From contig JALOTZ010000034.1 of the NCBI GenBank assembly GCA_025457615.1, positions 1-37,894 of the forward strand: DNA of 37,894 nucleotides, read 5' to 3'. The translations under genes were made by a program, and so were the position numbers. The notes beneath the pieces are model-generated. The model was not told the origin of the DNA. It did no database searches and was given only the letters and a program-made list of their open reading frames with translations. The stretch is from Verrucomicrobiota bacterium (lineage in GTDB: Bacteria; Verrucomicrobiota; Verrucomicrobiia; Limisphaerales; DSYF01). Below, piece by piece: positions 1 through 7,817 of the stretch (positions within the stretch are counted from its first letter, which is position 1; each line of letters begins with the position of its first letter).

Positions 1-190
1 CGGTTACGAGCGCTTGCCGACCGGCCTGCTGCTCCAGCTTGAGGCTGATGACCCATCCGACCGCACTGGCGACCAGCGCAATCGCCAGCACCAGCCACGC
101 AATCCAGGTGCGGCGGCCTGACGACTCTCGCAAGCCCGGCAACGCCGGCACGGCGGAGGTCGCCTCGGCGCTCGGGTCCTTGCCTTTCAT
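1..190 (-). CDS. Partial membrane protein (N-terminus only)
   Basis: An open frame on the minus strand starts with ATG at 190 and runs off the left edge without a stop. The 63 visible residues are a polar, low-complexity N-terminus of about 27 residues, then one strongly hydrophobic stretch (IAWLVLAIALVASAVGWVI), then a charged/Gln-rich segment (KLEQQAGRQ). This looks like a cytoplasmic N-terminus followed by a first membrane helix and the start of an extracytoplasmic or coiled domain. Such a start is common in membrane-bound sensor kinases with a CHASE-type input domain, but nothing diagnostic is inside the window. It reads in the same direction as the oxidase gene upstream, with a gap of about 48 bases, so co-transcription is possible. 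Confidence 0.55.
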   Translation of the reverse strand, partial: MKGKDPSAEATSAVPALPGLRESSGRRTWIAWLVLAIALVASAVGWVISLKLEQQAGRQALVT

Positions 191-238
191 GGCTCTTGAT
201 TCGCTGTTGGTGGTGGCGGGTTCGAAGGATCCGTTTGG

Positions 239-3067
239 CTAGATCAACGATTCCGCCAGCAACTCCGCCACATGCCGCAATCGCGCATTGGCCAGGTGCT
301 TGATCTGTTGACGACAACTCGTGCCGGTCGCCACCACGGTGGTCCCAAACGGTTGAGCCTGGATCTGCTCGATCAAGGGCCGGGCCACCGCCACCGACAG
401 GTCATACTTGGCGGACATCATGCCAAACGCGCCCGCCATCCCGCAGCAGCCGGTGTCCAGCAGGGTCACACTGCGCTGAGGCAGCCGTTCGACCAGCCGG
501 CGCAGGGTTTCGGCGCGTCCAGCCGCGCGGGCATGGCAATGGGCGTGGATGACCACGTTGCCGGGCTTTTCATTGAACCGCAAGGCCCCGGGTTCCTCAT
601 CCAGCAGATCGGCCACGAACTCCTCGAAGAGCATGGAACGCGCGGACACTTCCCGGGCCAGGGGCAGGCCCAGCTCGACGTAGTCCTCCTTGAACATCGT
701 CCAGCAGGACGGCTCCAGGAACACGATCGGCACCTTGTTCACGTCCCGATTGATCATCGCCAGGTTGTGCGCGCCGCATCGCTTCGCCTCGTCGAGGTTG
801 CCCTGGCTGAACGCCGGCCGGCCGCAACACATGCGGTCTTCATAAAGCATCACCCGGAATCCCGCCGCCTCCAGCACACGCACCGCCGCCATCCCCACCT
901 TCGAGTCGTGGTAGCGGGTCGAGGTGTCGTCCCAGAGCATCACCGGCCCGCGCCGCCCACCCTTGGCTGGCGGACGCTGCGCAAACCATTCATCAAACCG
1001 CAGCCGGCTGTAGGCGGGCAGCGGACGGTGGTGCGAAAAGCCCAGGGCGCGGCCGACGACATGACGCATCAGGCTCGAGTTGAGCACCGCATTCGCGACG
1101 CGCGGCACGCGGCAGCCCCAGCGACCCAGTGCGTCCGCATGACTGATCAGTCGCTCCCGGAGTTTCATCCCGCGCTGTCGGATGCGCGCGTAGTTCAGCT
1201 CGGCCCGGAGCAGGCTGAGGTTGACGTTCGAGGGGCACTCCCGGGTGCAGGCATGGCAGGCCAGACAGTTGTTCAATGCCTCCTTGAGTTCCGGCGACCT
1301 GGCGAGGTCCGGCCCCCGCTCCCCCCGGCCCTGCAACACCGCCCGGATCAGGTTGGCGCGCCCGCGGGTGGACATCAGTTCGTCGCCCGTGGCGATGTAG
1401 GTGGGGCACATGCTGGGCGTGGGTTTGAGGCAGGCGCCGCACCCGTTGCACTGCTCCAGATTGCGCACGAACGACCCGTCCTTGAACCGGAACCCCAGCA
1501 CCGGCTCGAAGGGCAGCTCGATGAGGCCCCCCGGCGACACCCGCAGGTTCGTGTCCAACTCGTAGCGTCCGTCCGGAATGATCTTGCCCGGATTGAGCAC
1601 GTTGGAGGGATCAAACGATTTCTTGATCTCGCGCATGACCTCCATCATGCGATCCCCCAGCTGATCCGGCATGAACTCGGTTTGTCCGATGCCCACCCCG
1701 TGCTCGGCGCACAACGAACCCTTGAACTGTTTCACCAACGCCCCCACCTCGCGCGAAACCTGACGCATCTGCCGCAGACCCTGGGGAGTGTGCAGGTTGA
1801 TCACCGGCCGCACATGCAGCAGGCCCGCCGCCGCATGACCGTAAAACGACGCCTGCAGGCCCAGGTCCCGGACAATCTTCTGCAGCCCGTTGACGTAGGC
1901 AGGCAGGTCCCTCGGCCGGACCGCCGTGTCCTCGACGCAGGTGACCGGCTTGGCGTCGCCCCTGGCCCCGGTGAGAATGGATAGCCCCGCCTTGCGCAGG
2001 GCCCAGAAGCGATTCATGGCCTCCGGATCGGTGAGCATCTGCCGGCGGTGGCCCAAGCCGCGCTTGTCCAGCGCCGCCAACTTGTCGGCCACGTCGTCCA
2101 GAAACTCCACCGCCAGCAGGGATTCACACGGGTCTTCATCCAGTCCCAGGAGATCGCGCACCCCCTCGTATTCCAACTGGGCGCGGGTCTGATCCAACAA
2201 GAGGCGGTCCAGGTGCTCCACCGCCGCCGGCTTCAGATCCAGCAGCGCCACCGTCGCCTGCATGGCTTCGGCGATGGAACCGAAGCACAGGATTCCCAGC
2301 CCGCGTTCCTTGGGCACCGGCACCAACTTGAGTTCCGCGGAAAAAATGCCCGCCAAGGTCCCTTCGCTGCCGCACAGCACATGGAGCATGCTGCAGTTCC
2401 CGTCCAGACAACGCTCGATGCCATATCCCGGCCAGCGTTTGATCAAGCCGGGCGGACGGTTCTCCCGGATCTCCAATCCGTTGAAGGCGACCAGGCTCTC
2501 GAGAACGTTGTGCTGACGCGGCAGACTGATGATGCCTTCGCCCACGTTGGTGATGCTGCCGTCCGCCAGCACGACTTCGATGGACTTCAGATGGTCCACG
2601 GTCGTTCCGTAATACGGAGCGCGGGCGCCGCTCGAGTTGTTGCCGATCATGCCCCCAATCGTGGCCCGCGAACTCGTGGCCACATCCGGGCCAAACCACA
2701 GCTTGAACGGACGCAGGTACTCGTTGAGCTGGTCGAGGATCACCCCCGCCCCCACCCGGATCGTGTTCCGTTCGATGTCCAGCGGGCCGATGCTGCGATT
2801 GTGGCGCGCAAAATCCACCACCACCCCATCGCCAATCGCACCCCCGGTCAGCCCGGTGCCGCCCCCGCGCGGGATCACGGAAAGGCCGGCCGCCGCCGCC
2901 GCACAGATCAAGGCCCCGGCCTGACGCGCGTTGCGAGGAAAGGCCACCGCCGCGGGGACCAGCTGATAAAGCGAGGCATCCGTGGCATAGAGCTGCCGCG
3001 TGACGTTGTCCAAGGCCACCTCGCAGTTCGACGCCCCGAGGGTGGACACCTGCTGGGTTGAAATCAT
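239..3067 (-). CDS. FAD-linked oxidase fused to Fe-S/CCG domains (D-lactate/glycolate dehydrogenase type, YdiJ-like)
   Basis: The 942-residue protein fuses a GlcD-like flavoprotein to a GlcF-like iron-sulfur protein, as in E. coli YdiJ. The PCMH-type FAD-binding part is at about residues 35-250, with PRGGGTGLTGG and the glycine/serine-rich NNSSGARAPYYGTT loop. The C-terminal oxidase domain ends near the CAEHGVGIG signature, about residue 460. Two 4Fe-4S ferredoxin motifs follow, CNGCGAC near 540 and CLACHACTRECP near 600. Two CCG modules then carry MCCGRP near 745 and TGCCGMAGAFG near 870. The likely role is membrane-associated oxidation of a 2-hydroxyacid (D-lactate, glycolate or 2-hydroxyglutarate), with electrons passed through the clusters to quinone. 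The substrate cannot be read from sequence. It lies 56 bases after rtcB on the same strand and may be its operon partner. All metal-ligand motifs are intact. Confidence 0.9.
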   Translation of the reverse strand: MISTQQVSTLGASNCEVALDNVTRQLYATDASLYQLVPAAVAFPRNARQAGALICAAAAAGLSVIPRGGGTGLTGGAIGDGVVVDFARHNRSIGPLDIERNTIRVGAGVILDQLNEYLRPFKLWFGPDVATSSRATIGGMIGNNSSGARAPYYGTTVDHLKSIEVVLADGSITNVGEGIISLPRQHNVLESLVAFNGLEIRENRPPGLIKRWPGYGIERCLDGNCSMLHVLCGSEGTLAGIFSAELKLVPVPKERGLGILCFGSIAEAMQATVALLDLKPAAVEHLDRLLLDQTRAQLEYEGVRDLLGLDEDPCESLLAVEFLDDVADKLAALDKRGLGHRRQMLTDPEAMNRFWALRKAGLSILTGARGDAKPVTCVEDTAVRPRDLPAYVNGLQKIVRDLGLQASFYGHAAAGLLHVRPVINLHTPQGLRQMRQVSREVGALVKQFKGSLCAEHGVGIGQTEFMPDQLGDRMMEVMREIKKSFDPSNVLNPGKIIPDGRYELDTNLRVSPGGLIELPFEPVLGFRFKDGSFVRNLEQCNGCGACLKPTPSMCPTYIATGDELMSTRGRANLIRAVLQGRGERGPDLARSPELKEALNNCLACHACTRECPSNVNLSLLRAELNYARIRQRGMKLRERLISHADALGRWGCRVPRVANAVLNSSLMRHVVGRALGFSHHRPLPAYSRLRFDEWFAQRPPAKGGRRGPVMLWDDTSTRYHDSKVGMAAVRVLEAAGFRVMLYEDRMCCGRPAFSQGNLDEAKRCGAHNLAMINRDVNKVPIVFLEPSCWTMFKEDYVELGLPLAREVSARSMLFEEFVADLLDEEPGALRFNEKPGNVVIHAHCHARAAGRAETLRRLVERLPQRSVTLLDTGCCGMAGAFGMMSAKYDLSVAVARPLIEQIQAQPFGTTVVATGTSCRQQIKHLANARLRHVAELLAESLI

Positions 3068-3123
3068 GGCCGGGCGTCAGCCTAAGACCGCCTCAACTTG
3101 ATGACAATCGGGAAGATGTCGCA

Positions 3124-4557
3124 TCACCCCTTGATGCAACCCAGTGGCCGCAACTGCGCCACCTTGTTGGAAATCCCGGCCAGGGCGCAGGCATCGACCA
3201 CGCTGGACACATCCTTGTAAGCCTCAGAAATTTCCTCGTCCACGGTGCGCCGACTCTGGCCGCGAACGAGGATGCCGCGCTGCTCGAGTTCCTGGAGAAT
3301 GTTCCGGCCCCGGGCCATCTGCTTGGCCTTGACCCGGCTCAGGGCCCGCCCGGCCCCATGGCAGGTGCTGCCAAAGGTCTGGATCATCGCCTGCTCAGTG
3401 CCGGTCAACACATACGAATACCGCCCCATGTCGCCCGGAATCAGCACCGGCTGGCCAATGGCCTGGTAGGCGGAGGGCACCTCCTTGCGTCCCGGCGCGA
3501 AGGCGCGCGTCGCCCCCTTGCGATGGATGCACAGTTTCACTTCCCGGCCCTCGACCGGATGCCATTCGAACTTGGCGATGTTGTGCGCGACCTCATACAC
3601 GGTGCGCAGCCCGATGGCGTGGCGGTCCAACCCCAGCGCATGCTCGAACGCCCGGCGCGTGTGGTGCGCGATCACCTGGCGGTTGGCAAAGGCGTAATTG
3701 ACCGCGCACTGCATCGCCCCCCAATACGCCTGCCCCTCCTCCGAATCCACCGGCGCACAGGCCAACTGCCGGTCCGGCAACTCAATCCCGTATTTTTTCA
3801 CCGCCCGGTCCATCACCGACAGGTAATCTTCGCACACCTGGTAGCCGAACCCGCGCGAACCGCAATGGATGATGACCGTGACCTGGTCCGGATGCAGCCC
3901 CAGCACTTGCGCCGCGCGGGCGTCAAACACTTCCGACACGTATCCCACCTCGAGGAAATGGTTGCCCGACCCGAGCGTGCCCAGTTGCCCGCGCCCGCGC
4001 TCCCAGGCCCGGGCGGACACTCGGGCGGGCTCCGCGCCGGCGATGCAGCCGTGCTCCTCGATGTACTCGAGGTCCGACTCCTCGCCCAACCCGCGCTCCA
4101 CAGCCCACCTGGCCCCCCGCGCAACCACCCGCTTCAACTCGTCCTCCGAAACTGAGAGCGCCCCCGCGGAACCGACGCCCGTGGGCACGTCGCGGAACAA
4201 CTGGTTCACCAACTCGCGCAGACGCGGTGTCACCTCGGCCCGCGTCAGGCGTGACACCATCAGGCGCACACCGCAGTTGATGTCATAACCGACGCCGCCG
4301 GGTGAAATGACGCCCGTTTTCAAGTCGAAGGCCGCGACCCCGCCGATGGGAAAGCCGTAGCCCCAATGAATGTCCGGCATGGCCAGCGAGTAGTTCACAA
4401 TGCCAGGCAGATGCGCCACGTTCGCTGCCTGCTGGGACGCATTGTCGTTGCGGATGGCGTCCAGCATCTTCGGCGTCGCATAGATCCGCGCCGGAACTCG
4501 CATCCCGCCTTCGGGCGGGATTTCCCAGAGGGCTGCTCCGATTTGGTGGAATTGCAT
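3124..4557 (-). CDS. rtcB: RNA-splicing ligase RtcB
   Basis: This 477-residue protein is a full-length RtcB, the GTP- and Mn-dependent ligase that joins RNA 2',3'-cyclic phosphate or 3'-phosphate ends to 5'-OH ends. Visible family motifs are HWGYGFPIGG near residue 64, GVGYDINCGVR with metal ligands Asp92 and Cys95, GSGNHFLEVG near 197, HCGSRG with His231, and the AHNIAKFE metal histidine His325. The GSTCHGAGR motif carries the histidine (about His400) that is guanylylated during catalysis. Length and motif order match the archaeal-type, roughly 480-residue branch. The archease gene lies 89 bases upstream on the same strand. Archease accelerates guanylylation and multiple turnover of RtcB in known systems, so the pair is functionally coherent. 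The substrate (tRNA, rRNA or mRNA repair) cannot be inferred here. Confidence 0.97.
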   Translation of the reverse strand: MQFHQIGAALWEIPPEGGMRVPARIYATPKMLDAIRNDNASQQAANVAHLPGIVNYSLAMPDIHWGYGFPIGGVAAFDLKTGVISPGGVGYDINCGVRLMVSRLTRAEVTPRLRELVNQLFRDVPTGVGSAGALSVSEDELKRVVARGARWAVERGLGEESDLEYIEEHGCIAGAEPARVSARAWERGRGQLGTLGSGNHFLEVGYVSEVFDARAAQVLGLHPDQVTVIIHCGSRGFGYQVCEDYLSVMDRAVKKYGIELPDRQLACAPVDSEEGQAYWGAMQCAVNYAFANRQVIAHHTRRAFEHALGLDRHAIGLRTVYEVAHNIAKFEWHPVEGREVKLCIHRKGATRAFAPGRKEVPSAYQAIGQPVLIPGDMGRYSYVLTGTEQAMIQTFGSTCHGAGRALSRVKAKQMARGRNILQELEQRGILVRGQSRRTVDEEISEAYKDVSSVVDACALAGISNKVAQLRPLGCIKG

Positions 4558-4646
4558 GTTACGGAATGTTGCGTGTTGCGTCCTGCGTCAAGCGGGCGGG
4601 GCCGCGTCCAGCCAGCATCCTGGCCCCGCTCCGCACCGTGCATTCA

Positions 4647-5099
4647 TTACAGGTCAAAGATCACTTGGGCCCGCCAATCCGTCCCCTGCTGCTCGATCTT
4701 GAGCCCGTGGAATGTGACGGCTTTGATCTCCGTATGGATCACGTGGCGGGCCGGGTCGATGGGCTCGCCTTGGACTTCCGCGACCAGACGCGTCTCGCTC
4801 AGTTCCAGGATGTTGAATCGGGCGAACAGTTCGTGCCGCGTGATGTGGCGGTAGTTCAACTCGGAAAGCCAGCGCACCAACAAGGCGGCGCGGTCGGGAG
4901 CGTCCACCGCCAGTTCAACGGCTGTCTCCAGCCGCACTTTGGCCGGATCGGTGATCACGGTGAACATGCCCCAAGCCGCGCGCTCGAACAACGTCTTCAA
5001 TTCCGGCGCCGTCACCACCATTCCGGCATCGGCCGTGTGGTCAAGCGCTTGCAGCCAGTCGGGCGAGCGCGCCTCCAGGGCCTCACCCGCGTCGTCCAT
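4647..5099 (-). CDS. Archease, activator of RtcB
   Basis: With the ATG at 5099 this encodes 150 residues, close to the usual archease length of about 140. GTG at 5144 and ATG at 5123 are in-frame alternatives that would add 15 or 8 residues. The protein has the family start DHTADAGM, the acidic residues typical of the Ca-binding site, and the C-terminal HTEIKAVTFHGL motif. Archease promotes guanylylation of the RtcB active-site histidine. Its position immediately upstream of rtcB, on the same strand, supports the call. The next gene (5339) is divergent, so the region 5100-5338 should contain promoters for both directions. The frame extends upstream without a strong ribosome binding site for any of the three starts, so the exact N-terminus is uncertain. 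Confidence 0.93.
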   Translation of the reverse strand: MDDAGEALEARSPDWLQALDHTADAGMVVTAPELKTLFERAAWGMFTVITDPAKVRLETAVELAVDAPDRAALLVRWLSELNYRHITRHELFARFNILELSETRLVAEVQGEPIDPARHVIHTEIKAVTFHGLKIEQQGTDWRAQVIFDL

Positions 5100-5338
5100 C
5101 CGCAATGCGTTCCGAGAGGCCATTCCTGTCCAACCCTTCTCCACGCCACGCCCCGATACAAGCCCGAACTACAGGTTGCAGGCCTGATGCCCTCACCAGG
5201 CGGTTCATGGGTCTTGATGTGAGTTTCGTCCATGAACCCTTTGCGGAGCGCGGCTCCGTGAGCCGCAGCAGGAGACCCATCTCCGCCAACTCGGACGATT
5301 GCGCCTGGGTAGCGTCCGTGGCAATTTGGCCCCCAACG

Positions 5339-6517
5339 ATGAAACTCCTGACCCAGCTCATCCTGGCATCACTGCTCTGCGGCGGCGTGCTTCAAGGCCA
5401 CGCCGAAACGAGCCAGACCGCGTCTTCAAACGTCCTGCGTGAAACCGGCATTCAGGCGGCTCAGACGGCCTCGACCGTGACCGGCCTGGCCATCTCGCCC
5501 CTGGTCGGCGTCGGGGCGGTGGGGGCGTACCAGTGGTGGAACGCGCCCCAGGAACAGCGGGCCCACCTGCACTGGTTCGCACGCCCGTGGTTCTGGATCC
5601 CCGCCCTCCTGCTGGCCGGCGCGGTGGCGGCCAAGGACATCGTCGGCACCGCCGCACCCACCGCGCTCAAAAAGCCTTTCGATGTGGCTGAAGCCGTCGA
5701 AAACAAGGTCAGCGGACTGGTCGTGGCGGGCGCCGTCGTCCCCCTCGTGACCACCATTTTCCCGGACTCGACCCAAACCGCCAGCCTGGCGTCAGCGGGT
5801 TTTGCGGCGATCGACCTGGCCGGGATTGGCAACGCGTTCTTCGTGCCCTTCGCCATCGCTGCGTTCGTCATCGTCTGGCTCGCGTCTCACGCCATCAACA
5901 TCCTGATCCTGATCAGCCCCTTCACCACCGTGGACACCGCGCTCAAAGCCTTCCGCCTGACCCTGCTGGGCCTGGTCACCGGCACCTCGTTCAGCAGCCC
6001 CCTCGTCGGGGCCCTGATCTCCGCCATTCTCCTGCTGATCGCTTTTTTCATCGCCGGTTGGTCGTTCCGATTGCTTGTGTTCGGTAACCTCTATGTCTGG
6101 GATTTCGTCACCCTCCGGCGCAAGCGCTTTCATCCGTTCCGCGACGGCAACCGGATGTTCACTGCCCGCAAGATCAACCGCGTGCCGGTCCGCACCTACG
6201 GCTGGCTGAACCGGGCCGAGGGCGGGAAGCTCGAGTTCCACTACCGGCCCTGGTTGGTCATGCCGCGGCAAATGTTGCCGCTGCCCGCTGGCACCTACGT
6301 GGTCGGACGCGGCCTCTTCCATCCCGAGATCGCCCGGGAGCAGGGCGACGACCTGGAAGCCCTGATGACCCTCCCCCCGCGCTACCGGACCCATGAACAG
6401 GAACTCAACGACGTGTACGGCCTGGCCGGCGTCCGCGATGTCGGCATCCGCCGCTGCCTCAAAGCCATCCTCGAAGTGTTCGGCTTGGGGAAACGGGAAC
6501 AGGCTGTGCCAGCCTGA
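5339..6517 (+). CDS. Exported polytopic membrane protein, function unknown
   Basis: The ATG at 5339 is chosen because it begins a clear signal peptide or first helix (MKLLTQLILASLLCGGVLQG, then AHA-like HAE cleavage region). The frame is open further upstream, but that part lacks sense as a signal sequence. The 392-residue product has about six to eight hydrophobic segments between residues 40 and 290. These include a PWFWIPALLLAGAVAAKDIVG helix and a paired helix around AFFVPFAIAAFVIVWLASHA. A soluble, basic C-terminal part of about 100 residues follows, with RRKRFHPFRDGNRMF and PAGTYVVGRG. I do not recognise a characterised family. Its neighbours (divergent archease/rtcB, convergent PEP-CTERM gene) give no hint. 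The start of the mature region is Gln/Thr/Ser rich. Confidence 0.75.
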   Translation: MKLLTQLILASLLCGGVLQGHAETSQTASSNVLRETGIQAAQTASTVTGLAISPLVGVGAVGAYQWWNAPQEQRAHLHWFARPWFWIPALLLAGAVAAKDIVGTAAPTALKKPFDVAEAVENKVSGLVVAGAVVPLVTTIFPDSTQTASLASAGFAAIDLAGIGNAFFVPFAIAAFVIVWLASHAINILILISPFTTVDTALKAFRLTLLGLVTGTSFSSPLVGALISAILLLIAFFIAGWSFRLLVFGNLYVWDFVTLRRKRFHPFRDGNRMFTARKINRVPVRTYGWLNRAEGGKLEFHYRPWLVMPRQMLPLPAGTYVVGRGLFHPEIAREQGDDLEALMTLPPRYRTHEQELNDVYGLAGVRDVGIRRCLKAILEVFGLGKREQAVPA

Positions 6518-6574
6518 GTCTGGACTCGTGAAAGTTTCACGCCCGCGAACAATCCGCACCAGGCGCGATGCGCT

Positions 6575-6611
6575 GGTAGCCGCCTGACGTCAGTCGGCGC
6601 CATGCTCCCGG
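6575..6611. repeat. Dispersed palindromic repeat, copy 1
   Basis: The core at 6579-6598 is nearly self-complementary and contains the perfect 10-base palindrome CTGACGTCAG at 6584-6593. The same GTAGCC...CGGC(G/A)CCATGCTCCC block recurs about 116 bases downstream. It also recurs in opposite orientation inside the two 200-base repeats at 27.5 and 28.8 kb. Here it lies just downstream of the membrane-protein stop, between convergent genes, where a hairpin could act in transcription termination or mRNA end protection. Confidence 0.75.
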
Positions 6612-6690
6612 AACCACGCCAGACCTCCACCCATCCGCAGCCCTCCGAACTGCAAGATTGGCGCGGACTAAACGTGCACGCCTACCTCAC

Positions 6691-6726
6691 CGTAGCCGCC
6701 TGACGTCAGTCGGCACCATGCTCCCA
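6691..6726. repeat. Dispersed palindromic repeat, copy 2
   Basis: This is the second direct copy of the CTGACGTCAG element, with its core at 6695-6714 and its perfect palindrome at 6700-6709. It differs from copy 1 by a G to A change in the CGGC(G/A)CCATG segment. It lies about 80 bases from the 3' end of the PEP-CTERM gene. The two copies together occupy most of the non-coding space between the convergent genes. Confidence 0.75.
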
Positions 6727-6808
6727 GCGCTGCGATGGTCTATTCCGCAATGGGGGAATGCCCGGTCGAGGATGGCGGGAAGGAGGGCGTCCAACTCGGC
6801 GGCGTGAT

Positions 6809-7594
6809 TCATCTCGGCGGCCAATCTCTCCGAATCACCGCACTCTTTCGTCGCTGTGCGCACCGGCTCCGAGGGCGGCGTGCCCGCCACGTCCCCAGCA
6901 GGCCAAAGGCACCGAGGCCGGCCACCAGGAGCGATGCCGGGCCTGGTTCCGGAACGAAATGGATCTCATCGATGACAAAGGTGTGCGGACCCTCGATGCC
7001 GATTCGCAGTTCTCCCGTCTGGCCGCTAAACGGGCCCAAATCCGCCCGCAGCTCTCGCAGCGGTTGACCGATCATTCCTGTGCCTGCGTCGTGCAACGTG
7101 AAGGGGACTGGCGTCCCCTCGAAGTAGAGCGTGAGAGTGCCCACGGCAAACTCACCCGGGTTCTCAGGGTAGTAAACGATCTGCGGTCCGGTGTAGTCGG
7201 TGATCAACGTCAGACGCGCGGCACCGGGTTCAATAAAGCCCGTCTGACCAATCCAGGCGGAAGTGTAGTCGTTCGTGGTGGGCTGCGGTAAAAGGGGCCA
7301 GAATGCGGAGAACGCCATGGAAAACAGGCCGTCGATGGGCGGGGTCGGCCACACTGTCCAAGGAGACTCCGGAGTATTCTGGTAGATCAAGGATGCTTCG
7401 GCCCAACCACTGAGGTTGGCCCGGTTCACATTCCAGTAGCTGCCACCGCCGCCATTGGCCCCAATGTGTCGCCAGCCGGGAACATTGTCCGTCCACGCCT
7501 CCGTTGGGGCAGGGGTCTGCTCGAAGTCCAGGTTTTCAAACGCCCAAGGACGAATCACAGACGCCAGAAGCATGATGATGGCCGCGCGTTTCAT
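6809..7594 (-). CDS. PEP-CTERM sorting-domain exported protein
   Basis: The ATG at 7594 is preceded by a strong ribosome binding site (GGAGGTGAGGTG, read on the minus strand), so it is preferred over the GTG two codons earlier. The 261-residue product begins with a short signal peptide (KRAAIIMLLASVIRPWAF). A beta-rich domain follows, with NLDFEQTP, a GWRHIGANGGGGSYW stretch and LTLYFEGTPVPFTL, resembling the extracellular NPxxFE-type beta-sandwich proteins common near PEP-CTERM tails. The C-terminal sorting signal is complete: VPEPGPASLLVAGLG, a transmembrane helix and a basic RARRPR cluster. In known systems this signal is processed by exosortase at the outer membrane or in polysaccharide export. 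No exosortase gene is in the window. The protein runs about 15 residues past the basic cluster (SRCAQRRKSAVIRRD...), longer than the typical ending. Confidence 0.85.
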   Translation of the reverse strand: MKRAAIIMLLASVIRPWAFENLDFEQTPAPTEAWTDNVPGWRHIGANGGGGSYWNVNRANLSGWAEASLIYQNTPESPWTVWPTPPIDGLFSMAFSAFWPLLPQPTTNDYTSAWIGQTGFIEPGAARLTLITDYTGPQIVYYPENPGEFAVGTLTLYFEGTPVPFTLHDAGTGMIGQPLRELRADLGPFSGQTGELRIGIEGPHTFVIDEIHFVPEPGPASLLVAGLGAFGLLGTWRARRPRSRCAQRRKSAVIRRDWPPR

Positions 7595-7817
7595 GCACAC
7601 CTCACCTCCGATCCGGGTCAGGGCAGGACGTTCGTTTTCCGTGCCTGACCGACCGATGAGGCACCTTAGGCGCGCGAGCGGGATTCGTCAACCGGGCGAG
7701 AAACGCCGGAGGCTCGGCCCCAAAAGAAGCGGGCGAGCACACGATCGTCTCTGAACACCTTCAGGACCCAACTTGATTCGGACAAGGGGCTTGCGAAATC
7801 CACCCTTTGACTTTGCA

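Noticed and set aside
272..1984. A 570-codon plus-strand frame
   Set aside because: It is antisense to the FAD/Fe-S oxidase and has no recognisable domain.
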